Of a stretch of 64,000 nt of DNA, positions 12,501 through 23,700 are shown one piece after another; positions within the stretch are counted from its first letter, which is position 1; each line of letters starts with the position of its first letter. Both the position numbers and the translations under genes were made by a program. The DNA is from Thuidium tamariscinum. Its lineage: Eukaryota > Streptophyta > Bryopsida > Hypnales > Thuidiaceae. The DNA is taken from NCBI GenBank assembly GCA_947034885.2, contig OX344751.2:15686001-15750000 (forward strand), in the 5' to 3' direction. Below the pieces are notes generated by a model. It was not told where the DNA came from, did no database searches, and was given only the letters and a program-made list of their open reading frames with translations.

Positions 12501-14020
12501 ATTGTGGAATCAATACAAGACAGAGTAGACCGGTCAAGAGATTCATAGCAAAGGATTACTCACGTGAACAAGGGACTGCGCACGAATCAAGTCGGGATAA
12601 AAATGTGCCAGCAGTTCCAATCTCTTTGTTGCAATCTGCAACACCAATTACATTTTGTACACCATAGATCTTAAAATCGCAAGAAAAGGAGCCGAAGGCT
12701 TCGTTGTCCACAAAAATCTTAGCATTCTGATTGATGCGATAGTCCATGCTGTTGTAGCACTTTGAGAGCAGAGATTACACAAAGCATCTGAAAGTAATGC
12801 ACCTGAGCAGAAGCAGCAGAATGGAACCGAAGTTGTGCGTCTAAATCATGTTGCATATGTTCCCGTTTCGTTATCCCTGAACAAGTGAGCACCATCAGTC
12901 CATACTCCTTGACATGGATCAGAAGATTTCCATCTTCATTGGTGTATACTTGATTCCCCTTAGCGTCCCAAATTGAGCTTCCAGATGATTTTAAGCAGTT
13001 CTGCGTAGGTCGACGTCCTTCTCAAATCTTATTTATTTTCCGATAAACACACACAAATGTCTCTACTGGTACAAAATTAGACCCACATAAACTTGTGACT
13101 CTTCACATTTATGATCGATTGAATTGATGATTTTCAAACCATGGTCCATTAGGGGTCAAACAATCAAGGTTTAGAAACAACTAAGATCAATCGAAAAAAC
13201 TTCACAACGTGAGGATGCCCTTCATAGTGGGCATAGGAGACGTAAACCACAAAACATCAAAAACCCTAAATTCTTTAGCAAATTACAGAGGGAAAGCGTA
13301 TCTTAAGGAACAGCCGTAAAAGACACACTTAACTAAGCTTCATTCCTTCGGTGTCAATAGCGTCACAGTGCAATGTCTCCAATCTGGACCCTGAAAAACT
13401 CTTTCCTCTCTATTGAGTTCCAGAGACTAATTTAGTTGAATCAAAATTCCAAAACCACGGAATAGCAATCAAACATTACCTTGAAGAAGCTCGTCCTTGC
13501 ATTGCCGCAGACGCTCTTTGAGCTGTGCCCTCCGCTCAGCGTGCTCCACACGCCAGTGCTGCTGTAGCTCGGCTTCTCGCTGCCCCAACTCACCGAAACA
13601 CCATCAGCAAACTCCACCCTCAAAAATTCAAAACCAATTGCACTCAAATTCCCCCCAATAGCACCTCTAACTCACTCACTCTCTCTCTCTCTCCAAGCAA
13701 TGTCTGACCGCCGTGAATTTTAGCACACCTTAGCAATGATTTCCTCATCCAAGCGTCGTCGCAGCGCATCCCGGTCCTGTGACAAATTCTTGACCAATTT
13801 GTATCGCTCTAATAATCTGCATCCCTCCCTCATCCGACGAATTGAAGTCAGATTCTGGTATACCCAAGTCAGGAACGAGAGAAACTGAGTTGCAGAAATG
13901 GTCGTGTGGATGATAAGAAGCTGTGATCGTGTTCCTGTACCGGTGATTGACGCAATGAGTGCAGACGGAGGGCAAGTTGAAGCTCTCGCAGATGCCGCAC
14001 ATGCAGCCTCTTCGTGCCAT
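9515..14020 (-). CDS. ATG14: ATG14-like autophagy protein (PI3-kinase complex subunit), 12 exons
   Basis: Exons, high to low: 14020-13941, 13816-13729, 13579-13480, 12876-12803, 12635-12564, 12390-12307, 11992-11859, 11628-11556, 11408-11347, 11102-10752, 10384-10264, 9724-9515. All junctions are GT-AG and in phase, giving 482 aa. The N-terminus holds the cysteine cluster of plant ATG14 (CMCGICE ... CTHC, residues 6-23), then a predicted coiled coil (RREAELQQHW..., RLRQCKDELLQ, ITKREHMQHDLDAQ). Family blocks follow: VVIRQLCKILPLRR, ICGARLPLG...SVPHSELAASL, GYMVQLVSKAARYLSVPLLH, RVWQRASYFD, and the C-terminal SVDGWDLVEHP ... SEDVEHWARAMIIDATK. By family it is the ATG14 subunit of the VPS34-ATG6 PI3-kinase complex I that starts autophagosome formation. 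Length and block order match flowering-plant ATG14. The start is the ATG just before the cysteine cluster; an in-frame upstream extension exists but looks like leader. Confidence 0.93.
13096..13165 (+). repeat. Partial copy of dispersed intron repeat D (ATG14 intron 3)
   Basis: About 70 bp share the core 'atgatcgattgaattg...ttttcaaaccatgg' and 'ggggtcaaac' with copies at 22621, 23563, 24671 and 27445. It lies in intron 3 of the ATG14-like gene, in the same + orientation as the other copies. Confidence 0.45.
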
Positions 14021-14340
14021 GCCTTCGAAATAAAAATAGGGAACATCAATCGCATTCGCAAGCAGGTGCTGTAAAAGTCCGTCTTTGCACAAATTTCTGG
14101 CGGAATCGTAAGAACCACTTCCGATTCTTCGTGCACCTGGCCCGCATCTGGTTCTGGGGCGTGCACGGCGTGTGCCGTGTGTTGCAGCTTTTGCTTGTAC
14201 GAAAATACTCCCAATGGATGAATTGTGGATAAATTGTAGGTGGATGAAATGTGAAGGGTTGTATTGTAGATGGATTGTGGATGGATGAATAGAGGATCTC
14301 AGTCTCAAGAATGTACTAAGTTATATTCCTCCAGACAGTG
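14021..14340 (-). promoter_or_regulatory. 5' leader / promoter side of the ATG14-like gene
   Basis: The frame upstream of the chosen ATG stays open to 14308 but translates a low-complexity IHPSTIHLQ-like string made by a 'tggatgaat/tgtggatg' short repeat at 14215-14290. I take it as untranslated leader. Confidence 0.4.
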
Positions 14341-15314
14341 AATTTCATTGGGAACCCAGAAGGTTGCCATGACATTCAGTAGCATGTAGTTTCACTACCT
14401 TGGCTAGAGTAGATGGGTGTAAAATATTTCACACCCTAGAGTATTTGAATTAGCACTAAATTATGAAAGTAAGTTTGATTTCTTATGGTCTAAATGTGTT
14501 TTATAAGTGTGAAAAACAAGAAAAGGACTTTATTTTGTAGGACATGTTCTCTTATCCCAAAAATCATCAAATTATAGAACATATAAAGCCAATGACAAAA
14601 GATAAAATACAAAAGGAATAAATAAACTTTATAAATCATAGTTTATGTTTTTAACAAATCATAATTAAAGTAAAAGCAATGACAACTATTGGTTAGACAT
14701 TTTCAACCAATCATAATTAAAATAAAAGTAATGACAACCATTGGTTAGACATTTTCAACCAATCATATGTGATGTAAAAATAAAGGCAACTACTAGTTAA
14801 ACATTTTTAATCAATTATAAAATTAATGTAAAAGTAATGTAGAAGTAACTTACTTCATATAGGGAGCTATGGGAAAGATTCTTCACCCTAATGGAATGTC
14901 AAATCCATAGCCTCTTTTGCAACTTCCACTATTATAGGAGTTATAGAAATCCGTAGTTAATCTTTTAGTGACCAGTTGACTAAATTTTGGTCAATTTTTA
15001 GACTATACACTCATTGTAGGTCAAAGTACACCTAATTTGTAAAAAGACAAAGAGTTCAAAGTTAGAGCATCTTTAGATGCTCAATCTAAATCAAATTGTT
15101 TGGAAAGGCGTGCAACAACATATGCAAGTTTCAATGAATTTGAGTTGGCCTATGAAATGCACAAACAAGGTCTAGTTTTGGCAATTTTTTTCAAAACCCC
15201 TGAGCCTTGAAGGTAACAATATTGTTTAGTAATCCCATGACTATCAAATTCATGAAATCCAAAGATATGCATGAATTAGCTAGATGGACACTCTTTCTTG
15301 CTTGGTTGTAGTAG
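14341..15314. other. AT-rich tract, no gene
   Basis: It contains the 51-bp tandem repeat listed separately; the remainder is AT-rich with no recognisable coding frame. Confidence 0.5.
14655..14840. repeat. 51-bp tandem repeat, about 3.5 copies
   Basis: Units start near 14657, 14708, 14759 and 14811. Each reads '(a)ccaatcataattaaa' then 'taaaagtaatgacaac' then 'attggttagacatttt'. The first two are nearly identical; the third and partial fourth are diverged. Each unit carries CCAAT and ATTGG, so each can form a small stem. Confidence 0.75.
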
Positions 15315-15628
15315 CATAAGAGGATTTCTAGCTATTTTAGAAGACTACAGGTTTCCGAATGTTGGGAACACTGTGAATGTTGCCACATCAATATGATGTG
15401 GTCAGGCGATTGCTATGTCAGGTGATATTAATTAATTTAAATAAAAAATTTTAAACAGAATTTTTTTTAAATCATTTTTTCTTTTCAATACATTCTAAAA
15501 TTTTTGGAATTTAAAAAAAAATCGAAATTCAAAAATTCAAACCAATAGGGGTTGGTCTACAACAGTGGATACAATTTTTGGGAACGGCTCTGAAACAATC
15601 TCTCGGAGGCCCCAAAAATCCTCTTAAG
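15315..15628 (-). mobile_element. TIR element family A, copy 3
   Basis: It starts CATAAGAGGATTT and ends AAATCCTCTTAAG. Internal blocks (gccacatcaa, gtggtcaggcgattg, attaattaa, an A/T centre, ggggttggtc, cggaggcc) match copies at 1982 and 18391. Non-coding. Confidence 0.75.
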
Positions 15629-16360
15629 ATTCATTTCTCACTTTAGTTTTTGAGCAATACTCATGTCTAAATGAAAGCTCTAAATACCTATTTTTTTCCA
15701 CAACGTGTTGCCAAGGCCCTATAGCCTCAATTTGTGTGGTATGATCAGATTTATCATACTCATAGTTCTTCCTAAATTATCTTTTTAAAAGTATACACTT
15801 AAAAAATGCATTGCCCTCCAAACCAACCATAGGCACAAGAGGGTTTAAATTAGGATGAATTGGCAATACTATTCATTTTAAAGAATTGGACTTGAAAGTC
15901 ATGTTACATTACATTCAACAAATATCATCAAGCAATAACAGAACTAAGACATTAGGACATCAATGAAATTGAAGACCATCCTTGAACAAAAGTCATAAAC
16001 AAAGATGCAAGCAAACAATAAAAATTACAAAAGAGAATTTTCAAAGGTTTTAGGCATTTCAAAAGGTAGAGCATTGAAGTAAGTTTATTCCATCAATAAG
16101 AATTCTAAAGGACCATAACAACATGTGCCAAAATATCTAAAAGGATGAAAGAGATATTAACATCCATCATTGCATCCATTGGCAACATGACACTTGTAGC
16201 AATGGCAACCTTGGTTGCCATGATTGCAAAAAGAATGGTTAGGTAACATACTATTTCTTTCCCCCTTCCCTCTTTGTCCAATAAGCAAAGAATATTCATT
16301 TTGGCCCCCCTCTTCATCTCCTTTGTGGGGTGGAGTCACTTGGCAAATCTTCCAATACCA
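15629..16360. other. AT-rich tract, no gene
   Basis: The only notable frames (16105-16339, minus) are short, overlap each other and lack family features. Nothing else recognised. Confidence 0.5.
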
Positions 16361-17060
16361 TCACCTAGGCAGGGATGCTATTTTGTGAGCCTGCGAGCAT
16401 GAGCCTATGAACTTGTGAGCCTAGACTTTTTGGTGAAATTTATAGTGATTTTTAGGGCATGGACCTATTACCGTGCTTTAAGAATTTTGGATTTTTATAT
16501 TTGGTATCCCCCTCATGAGATTTGAAATTTGTAAATTTCAAAAGTCTTTTTTTCAAAAAAAAAAATTTCTATTTCTATCAAATTTTTTTTCAGTCCTTTT
16601 TTATTTTTCAAATTTTTTTTGCAACTCCATCACCCTCCAAAAACCCTCTTGATATTGAAAGGGGTTTGGAGGTAGAGGGCTTTGGAGCTCTCAAAACTTT
16701 TTTTTTTTTTTTTTTCACGACTCCATCACCCTAGAAAACCCCTTGTTGGATTCTGGATTTTGAACCTCAAAAAAAATTCAAAAATTCAATTTTTTTTTGG
16801 AAGGTATTGAGAGGCCCTTTAGAGATAGTAGGGTTTGAAATTTTAAAATACATTAACCACATTTCCACGGTCATAGGTCCACGGTCATGAAGCTGAAATT
16901 TACTATAAATAGATTTTTTTTAAATGACTTCACTTTTTTTTCTCTTGGCTTAAAAAATTCACAGTTTTTTTTGGTTAATTCTCTGGGCTCACAAAACCTA
17001 CGCTCACAGCTCGAAAGCTCATGCTTTTAGGCTCACAAACTAGCCTCGTTGTCACCTAGG
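16361..17060. mobile_element. Non-autonomous hAT-like element with 9-bp target duplication (family B, copy 1)
   Basis: The element spans 16370-17051 (682 bp), flanked on both sides by the identical TCACCTAGG (16361-16369 and 17052-17060). Ends are CAGGGATGCTATTTTGTGAG and the complement of CAACGAGGCTAGTTTGTGAG, inverted repeats of about 22 bp with few mismatches. Sub-terminal GTGAGC/GCTCAC motifs recur several times at each end. The interior is A/T-rich with poly-T runs and no transposase. CAGGG ends and an 8-9-bp duplication fit hAT best; a Mutator-like origin (9 bp) is possible. Relatives are at 49069, 55645, 56605 and possibly 48765. Confidence 0.8.
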
Positions 17061-18390
17061 TTACCACTATTACAATCTAGCTGGCAATACAATGAGATAG
17101 TACCATGAAGTGAGAGAGGGTCTAATCAAGTCTACTTGTGAGTAACATTCTTGTACTAGTCCCCACCTACAAGCATTTGCAAGTGAGGAAAAACCTATTC
17201 CGTGACATCAATTTAAATTCCTAATAGTCTTCTAGCATGCTTGCATTAACCTATTGTTGCTTTACTATCATTGTATAATGGTAATTGGATCAATTATAAG
17301 TGCTACACTATTAATGGCATAAAAAATTAGAGTGACAAAATTTAATGGAAGGATTGATGAATATTTCAAGTCTCACACCATTGGATTTGCTAAGATCTTT
17401 GATTCACTTCATCCTTTGATTCTTAGCCGCTTTGCTTGCTTTGACCTCCTACTAAGGGATTAGTGACATGTGAATGTCCCCATTGGAGAAAATGATTGTT
17501 GCAATTCTATAGGCATGGAAAGGAATCTTTGAAGATGTGCTTAATATTTTCATTTTTACAATGCTTCATAGAATGAAGGTTATTATCGATGCTCAAAGTA
17601 TGATAGTACTAGATGGTAGGCATTATGTTGAAAATAATCTATTTTATATTGACAAATTTCTGTTTGAAAACATTTTATAATGTGAAAACAATTTCTCTAG
17701 GTTTTCCATTTGATTTTATAGTTCTCAAATTTAAAAATTTCCAACATTTGACAACAACTTGAATTTTGAAATCTTTACAAGGTTGGAGCTTGAAAATTGT
17801 GTATCCATATCTTAAATGCAAAATAGAGTACAAGAAGGTTTTCCATTGGAGGTAGAAGAGTTGCATGATTGCAATAATAATGTGTTTGATTTTGTCAAGG
17901 ATCAATTTGGTAAAGAATCTTGAAGTAATAAATCTCTCTTCATTTGCTATTTGATTTCATGTGATTGAATGTTCTAGTTTAATTTTGTTTCATGATTAAA
18001 TATGTATTGTTCTTGATTGTGGTATGTAGACACTAAACTATCCTTGGTATTATTATTTTCTTTGGTGACTTCTAGAAATATATTTTAGTAGATATCATTG
18101 AGATATAATAAATCAAGGATGGTTGTTGAGTGTATTTAGGATCACAAGTCTGAATATATAGATTGTGTCTAGAATAATACATTAGAATGCATATGTAGTC
18201 TATTTCCATATTAGATTTAGATTTTTGTCTAATCTTTGTAAAAACTGGAAGGTCAAATGAATGCCAAGCAATACTATGCTAATAATTTATAAAAACCTAT
18301 GCATTGCTATGATTTAAATGTGATAGTGAGTTATAAGACAATGGTTTGTTTTGTTTTTTATCCTAAGGATTTCGTCACCCAATGTTTTCC
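17061..18390. other. AT-rich tract, no gene
   Basis: No convincing frame on either strand. Nothing recognised beyond low-complexity A/T sequence. Confidence 0.5.
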
Positions 18391-18716
18391 ACGTAAGAGA
18401 ATTTTTGGTTGTTTTAAAAGATTGTCAATTCCCAAACGCTCTCAATGTTGTGGAGAAGCTATTAACACTACCACATCAGTAGGCTAACATCATTGGACAA
18501 TTGTCAAGTCAGATAATATTAATTAATTAATCAAATATTAAAAAAAATAATAATCATTTTTTTGATTTTTCATACATTCAAATTTTTTTAAATTTAAATT
18601 TAAGAAAATTAAAAATTAAAAAAATTCAGATCAGTAGGTGTTGGTTTCCAATAGTGGGAACAATTTCAGAGAATGGCCATGAAACATTCTCCTAGAGGCC
18701 CGAAAATCCTCTTATG
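18391..18716 (-). mobile_element. TIR element family A, copy 4
   Basis: Left end GTAAGAGAATTTTTGG (diverged), right end CCCGAAAATCCTCTTATG. Internal order matches copy 3: accacatcag, attaattaattaatca, an A/T centre, gtaggtgttggtttcc, ctagaggccc. Confidence 0.7.
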
Positions 18717-20767
18717 CATCCAAATCCTTAGCAAACTTTGTAGATAAGGAATTATAGTGTATTAAAGAGGCTATTGATAAGAATATATTAAAGTGAAATC
18801 ACTAGGTCTCTTGCTAAGACAATTTTTGGTTTGAAATATGAGAATTAAAAATAAAAGTAGTAGGGTCCCATGAATCTCAAGAATGTAGAAGAGACACTTG
18901 TTCTAAGAGATAAAGGAATGTTTGTCATTGGTCTTCAAAATGCCAAATCTTACAAAAAGTACTTCCATGAAGATCACAATTTATCTAATAAAACTATACA
19001 GTGTGTCATTTATAGAGAAAGACATTTACGCAAATGAAGTTACTAGATGAGTTGAATTGAAAGTCTGCTTGGTGTTTGGTTTGATTGTATATATTAGTTG
19101 CTAATGGTTTGGTAGGTTTTATTTATTGACATGCTATTCTAACAAAGTTTATTTGTTTATTTGTAGGTTGTAGATGAAGATGTTGCTTCATTAAATGTCA
19201 ATACCAATGTGCTTTTGAGTAACCACCAACTTAAACTATACCAATGAGTAATTGACTAAACTTACAATTAGATGGTATAGTTGGGTGTTAATTGTTGCTA
19301 CAAAGTGATGGAGAATTAATGGATGTTGCATGCTTTTTAAAAGCAAGGGGAATTTGAATGAAGCAAATGAAAAGCATGGACACTTGATCAAGAATAATTA
19401 CAATTGCTAAGTTATTAATATAGCTTTTAGTGTTTTAGAGATGAAGAATAATATAGCAAACATTTTAGCAACTTGCATCTTGCCTTGACTTCCAAATAGT
19501 TTTGCTTTTGAAATTTTTGATAATTTTAGATTTCACCTTCTTTAGGTTTTTTCATTCTTGAAGCTAAGCATTCCTTGCCAAGGTTGCTTGCATATGGTTT
19601 ACTAGGACAAGTTTTTGTTGTTTGTTTCTTATCTCTTCTTGTAGAGATTGAAACAAGGATATCTTCATCTCATTCTATTTTAACAAGTCAATTCTATTAT
19701 AATCTTAAATATATTTTGATTGTTCTTTCATTTGTTTGAGTGGATTGATTACAATTAAAAATTTAAGTCTATTTGATTGCCTTGGATTTTAAAAAAAATT
19801 GTTTGAATGCCATAAGTTTTATTTTTTCATAATTAAAAACATTAAATTAAAGATTTATATAATTTTTGAAAAAAGTTTCTTTGCAAAAATAATAGAAATT
19901 CCAAAATGCTTGAAATAGTATGCTTTAAAAAAAAAAAATACAAACAATAGCAATAAACATCATGGTGTACTTGATGTATTGCTTGAGATTACACCAAGAG
20001 GAATTCAATAGAAAAGGTTCAAAATTGGTGTATTTATTAACTTTTAAGATGCTATTATGAAAGTGTCTCAAAAATTACAATTTTAAGAATTTTGAAAAAA
20101 ATTGAAATGGAATAAAAAGTAAATTATTGGAACTATATTTTTTTATTTTAGTTAAGCTTAAACATTGATGCAATACTATTTCAATGGGGATTACTTTCCT
20201 GATGCAATCTTTGTTTTTACAATGAACAACAAAATCATCCACCAACCACTTTTCGGTCTCAGCCGTCCGTCAAGGATTATAAGCATCAAGCTAAGCCAAA
20301 TACTGTGCCAAGCATTTCGGATATTGTGTCATGGCATGTTAAATTTCCAATTGGCAATTTTAGCCTAGAATCATACGAATTTTCTACGTGCAGCTGGCCG
20401 GCCAATGCATAAAGATCCCATACTTCATTTCAAAACGCTGTGGAATTACTGCGGGGCCAAACCTTCCAATCCACAAGCACGAACTAGTGGCAAGAATTTG
20501 TTTACCCTCTCAATAGGCCTGAATGAAGCCGTAGGCCAGGAGACCATCGCTGCATTGGAGCGGAGCAACTGCTGCAAAAGATCCCCAAAACTGGGATTCA
20601 ATTGAAGTCGCAACAAACATCTTTCGAACCCACTCTCACCTAACACGAATAAGTTAACGTACACGCATGAGAAAGATTCGCAAGACCAGCAATGGGTTAA
20701 CTGAAAGCCTGTTTCACAAGTGGCAGGGTTGAGTGTATTACCCGTACTTTTTATATTAATATTATTG
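18717..20767. other. AT-rich tract, then probable 3' flank of the pseudouridine synthase gene
   Basis: 18717-20160 is AT-rich with no gene recognised. From about 20200 the base composition rises and 20400-20767 is probably 3'-UTR and downstream sequence of the gene on the minus strand. The short frames at 20405-20664 on both strands are not supported as genes. Confidence 0.45.
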
Positions 20768-23700
20768 TTAGGACCGCCACCATGGCCTTCCTGCTCTGAA
20801 AACTTGTCTTTCGCCTTCCCATGAAACTACAGAAGCTTGGAGGCCGAGGGCACATTCAGGCTCTACCCCATGTTGGTCTCGCCAATTCTCTATCACACTT
20901 TCCAAAGACTCATCATCTTGGATGCTGCTTGAATTCAGGAAGGGATCAACCTCAGCAGCCTGCCTTCGCGCAACAACAACAGGCATGTACACCGAGTCGC
21001 CCACTAACGGTGCATCTAAAGCAGCGAATTGAGCACGTATCTGCAGAGAAGGAAACAGGAGAGAATTGGAAACAAGCCCAGAAAATCTTAAGCCATGGAA
21101 TGGACCTAAGTAAGCAGCTAAACCAAAAAACAGAAGCATTTGAGTATGCATATTACGATTAGACTGCCTTAATTCTTGCTGGGTCTTGTTAACCATTGAA
21201 ATTTAGAAAAGTCTTGCAAATCTTAGAATGTAATTTTTGAACACCACATCAAGACACTATGAATCTCCAAAGCGCTGATTACAGGTGTGTCCAAAATCAA
21301 TTCTAGGCATTCATGCTCAGACTATGTACTATTTTAGGCAAGAACCTCCAGGTATTGCTCATTGAGTGGGGGTTGCAAATTAGGTGTGGTTACTCTACAT
21401 CTAATTTCCACTCCAGTATGCACAAGAAAATTAGTGAAGCGCTTTCAAGGGGAAGAACTGGACTTGTAATAAGGTTTTTTAGTAGAATCAGACTACTTCA
21501 GGAACTTATAAACATCATAAGGAAGTCTTTCCCATTTACTCATGGGGAGGTCTCCCAATGATCCAAGGGAGATTCTCATTGTAAAGTTGTCAACACGTTC
21601 CTGAAATAATCCAACTGAAAACCTTGATTTTGTGTATAATCATGGACTGCAAGCACAGAGGAAACATCACCTGGTGTGTCCGTCCGGTCAAAAGACGCAC
21701 TGAGCACTCGTAAGCGTGTTCTCGTGATTCCCAACCACAGTGAGCGACACGATACTGTGTTTCTACTGAAGCACTGGGCCACTTCACTTGTTTACAACCT
21801 AAAATCTTCAACTCGCAGTTGGACCAGTCCGGATGTTGGTCTGAGCATTGGGTAAAGAATATTGTAAGAGCCACTTCAAGCAACAGAAATGTCACTAGAA
21901 CACAGAATGTTTTGTAAAACGATGCTGAAATACCAAAGCAAGTGCAGATAGGGTATTGTGGAATTTGAGAATCCTCGCATCAAGAAACTAAAAACTTAAA
22001 AGTTTTTTAGCAAATCTATTCTGTGAATCAAGAGGTCTGATTCTGGCCGCAGTGATCATATCGAGGCCTCTTCATGTATCAAAGGGACAACCTCTTTGTG
22101 ATCAATGTAACCATATGGACTTCTCCAAGAATCAAAGGGAAGATTCTCCTTATCCTGTTGTCTAAAAAGTCCTTCAAAAAGTTTAATTTTACACAAACCC
22201 TGTTACGAAGTTATTTGCATCCAGAATAGACCCTGCTTACAATTACTAATTAGTCGGGGAGCATAACGGTCTGGTCGCATGTAGTGAATGTGATGTCCAA
22301 GATCAACAGGTGCAGATGCTAAAGCTGTGTACTCCTTCTTTACTCTCCTCTCCTGATAACACATCCAGAACATAGAACACATTTTTCTTTAGATGAATTC
22401 AGAAAGGCATAAATCGACTCGAATATTAAGCCTACGGCAAGACCACAAGACGAGACTCCTTTCCTGCCCAAGAATTTGGTAAAATTAGTATAGGAAATGC
22501 CTTCTAGAGGAGCAAAGCAACTACCATTCTTACTATTAGTTCAAAACCAAATTTCTCACGGAAAGAAATGAAAGATGGTCACAACTCGTTAATCCAGGAG
22601 TTACCCACTTAAAAGATCAGAGGCCCACATTGGGCTTCATGATTCTTCAGGCAGCTTTGAGTAGGTCATATGGGGACTTTCTTTTGTTCAATTTAATTAC
22701 TTCCTGACCAAGGCATGCAATTTTCTTCATTGATTCTGGAGATATAAAATTTGGTCCCATCTGATTTATTTGTTTCACAACATGACCCATCAAATTGGTC
22801 ACTTTTAAACCATGTATCCTTGCTCCTTCGGTTAGATGCTAACCCGTAGAAGCATGTGGAAGTGGGACGAAAATGCCCTCGTCTTTGCAAAAACAATGCT
22901 GCACCAGAAGTTCACAACCTCATGAGTCACAGTAGTTGGACAATGCTTTCATATAGAGGCAGGATGCATCTTCGTAAAACCTTTGAAAATTCGTCTAAAG
23001 ATGTGTCCAGTGTCAACTCCACATATGCTTTCCAGAAAGATGAATGCAGAAGTCTCCATGGAAGAATTACAATCCAAGTCGTAGAGTGAGAGTTAAGTAT
23101 TCAGATTTGGTTCAGAGAGGTCACTAGTCCAGTCGGCAGATATGTGCATCCAAAAGAAGGAGAACACTAACCATCCTTCAGTACATGTATCAATTTGGTG
23201 CGTCAGAATGAGTGGCTTTTTAAGCTTTAAGGCTCGGCTGACATGGGTAGCACACATCTCCTCCAGGTTATCCACTGTTCCTCCGACCTAACCACAAGTG
23301 ACACTGCGTGATGAGAAAATAAGTAAAGTTCAACGCAACGAAGCTAATTAGATACCAGTTTGCTAAACCAAGAATCTTAATCAATAACAGGTTAGCAACA
23401 ATATCATTCAAGGCCTTGGTTACATCTGCCAAGACAGAGTGACTTGATATCAGCACATTAAGGGCCTCCACATTTAGCGGCTGAAAGACACATGGTAGGA
23501 GCACTTTACTTAACCACTGAGTGACACAGTTTTTTTAGCACTTTTCAGCTGCTAATATGAGCATTCTCTTTTACTTATTTTTGGAACAACACATACAATG
23601 CTCTTCAAAGATAACATCAACTCCATCTGCATTCATATTTTTCACAATATGATCAATCAAATCGGTCACATTAAGACCATGAAATCTCTGTCTATTGGGG

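Noticed and set aside
13720-14214. 164-codon minus-strand frame overlapping the start of the ATG14-like gene
   Set aside because: It reads exon 1 out of frame and only its end coincides with exon 2. The spliced model gives the conserved cysteine cluster and coiled coil in phase.
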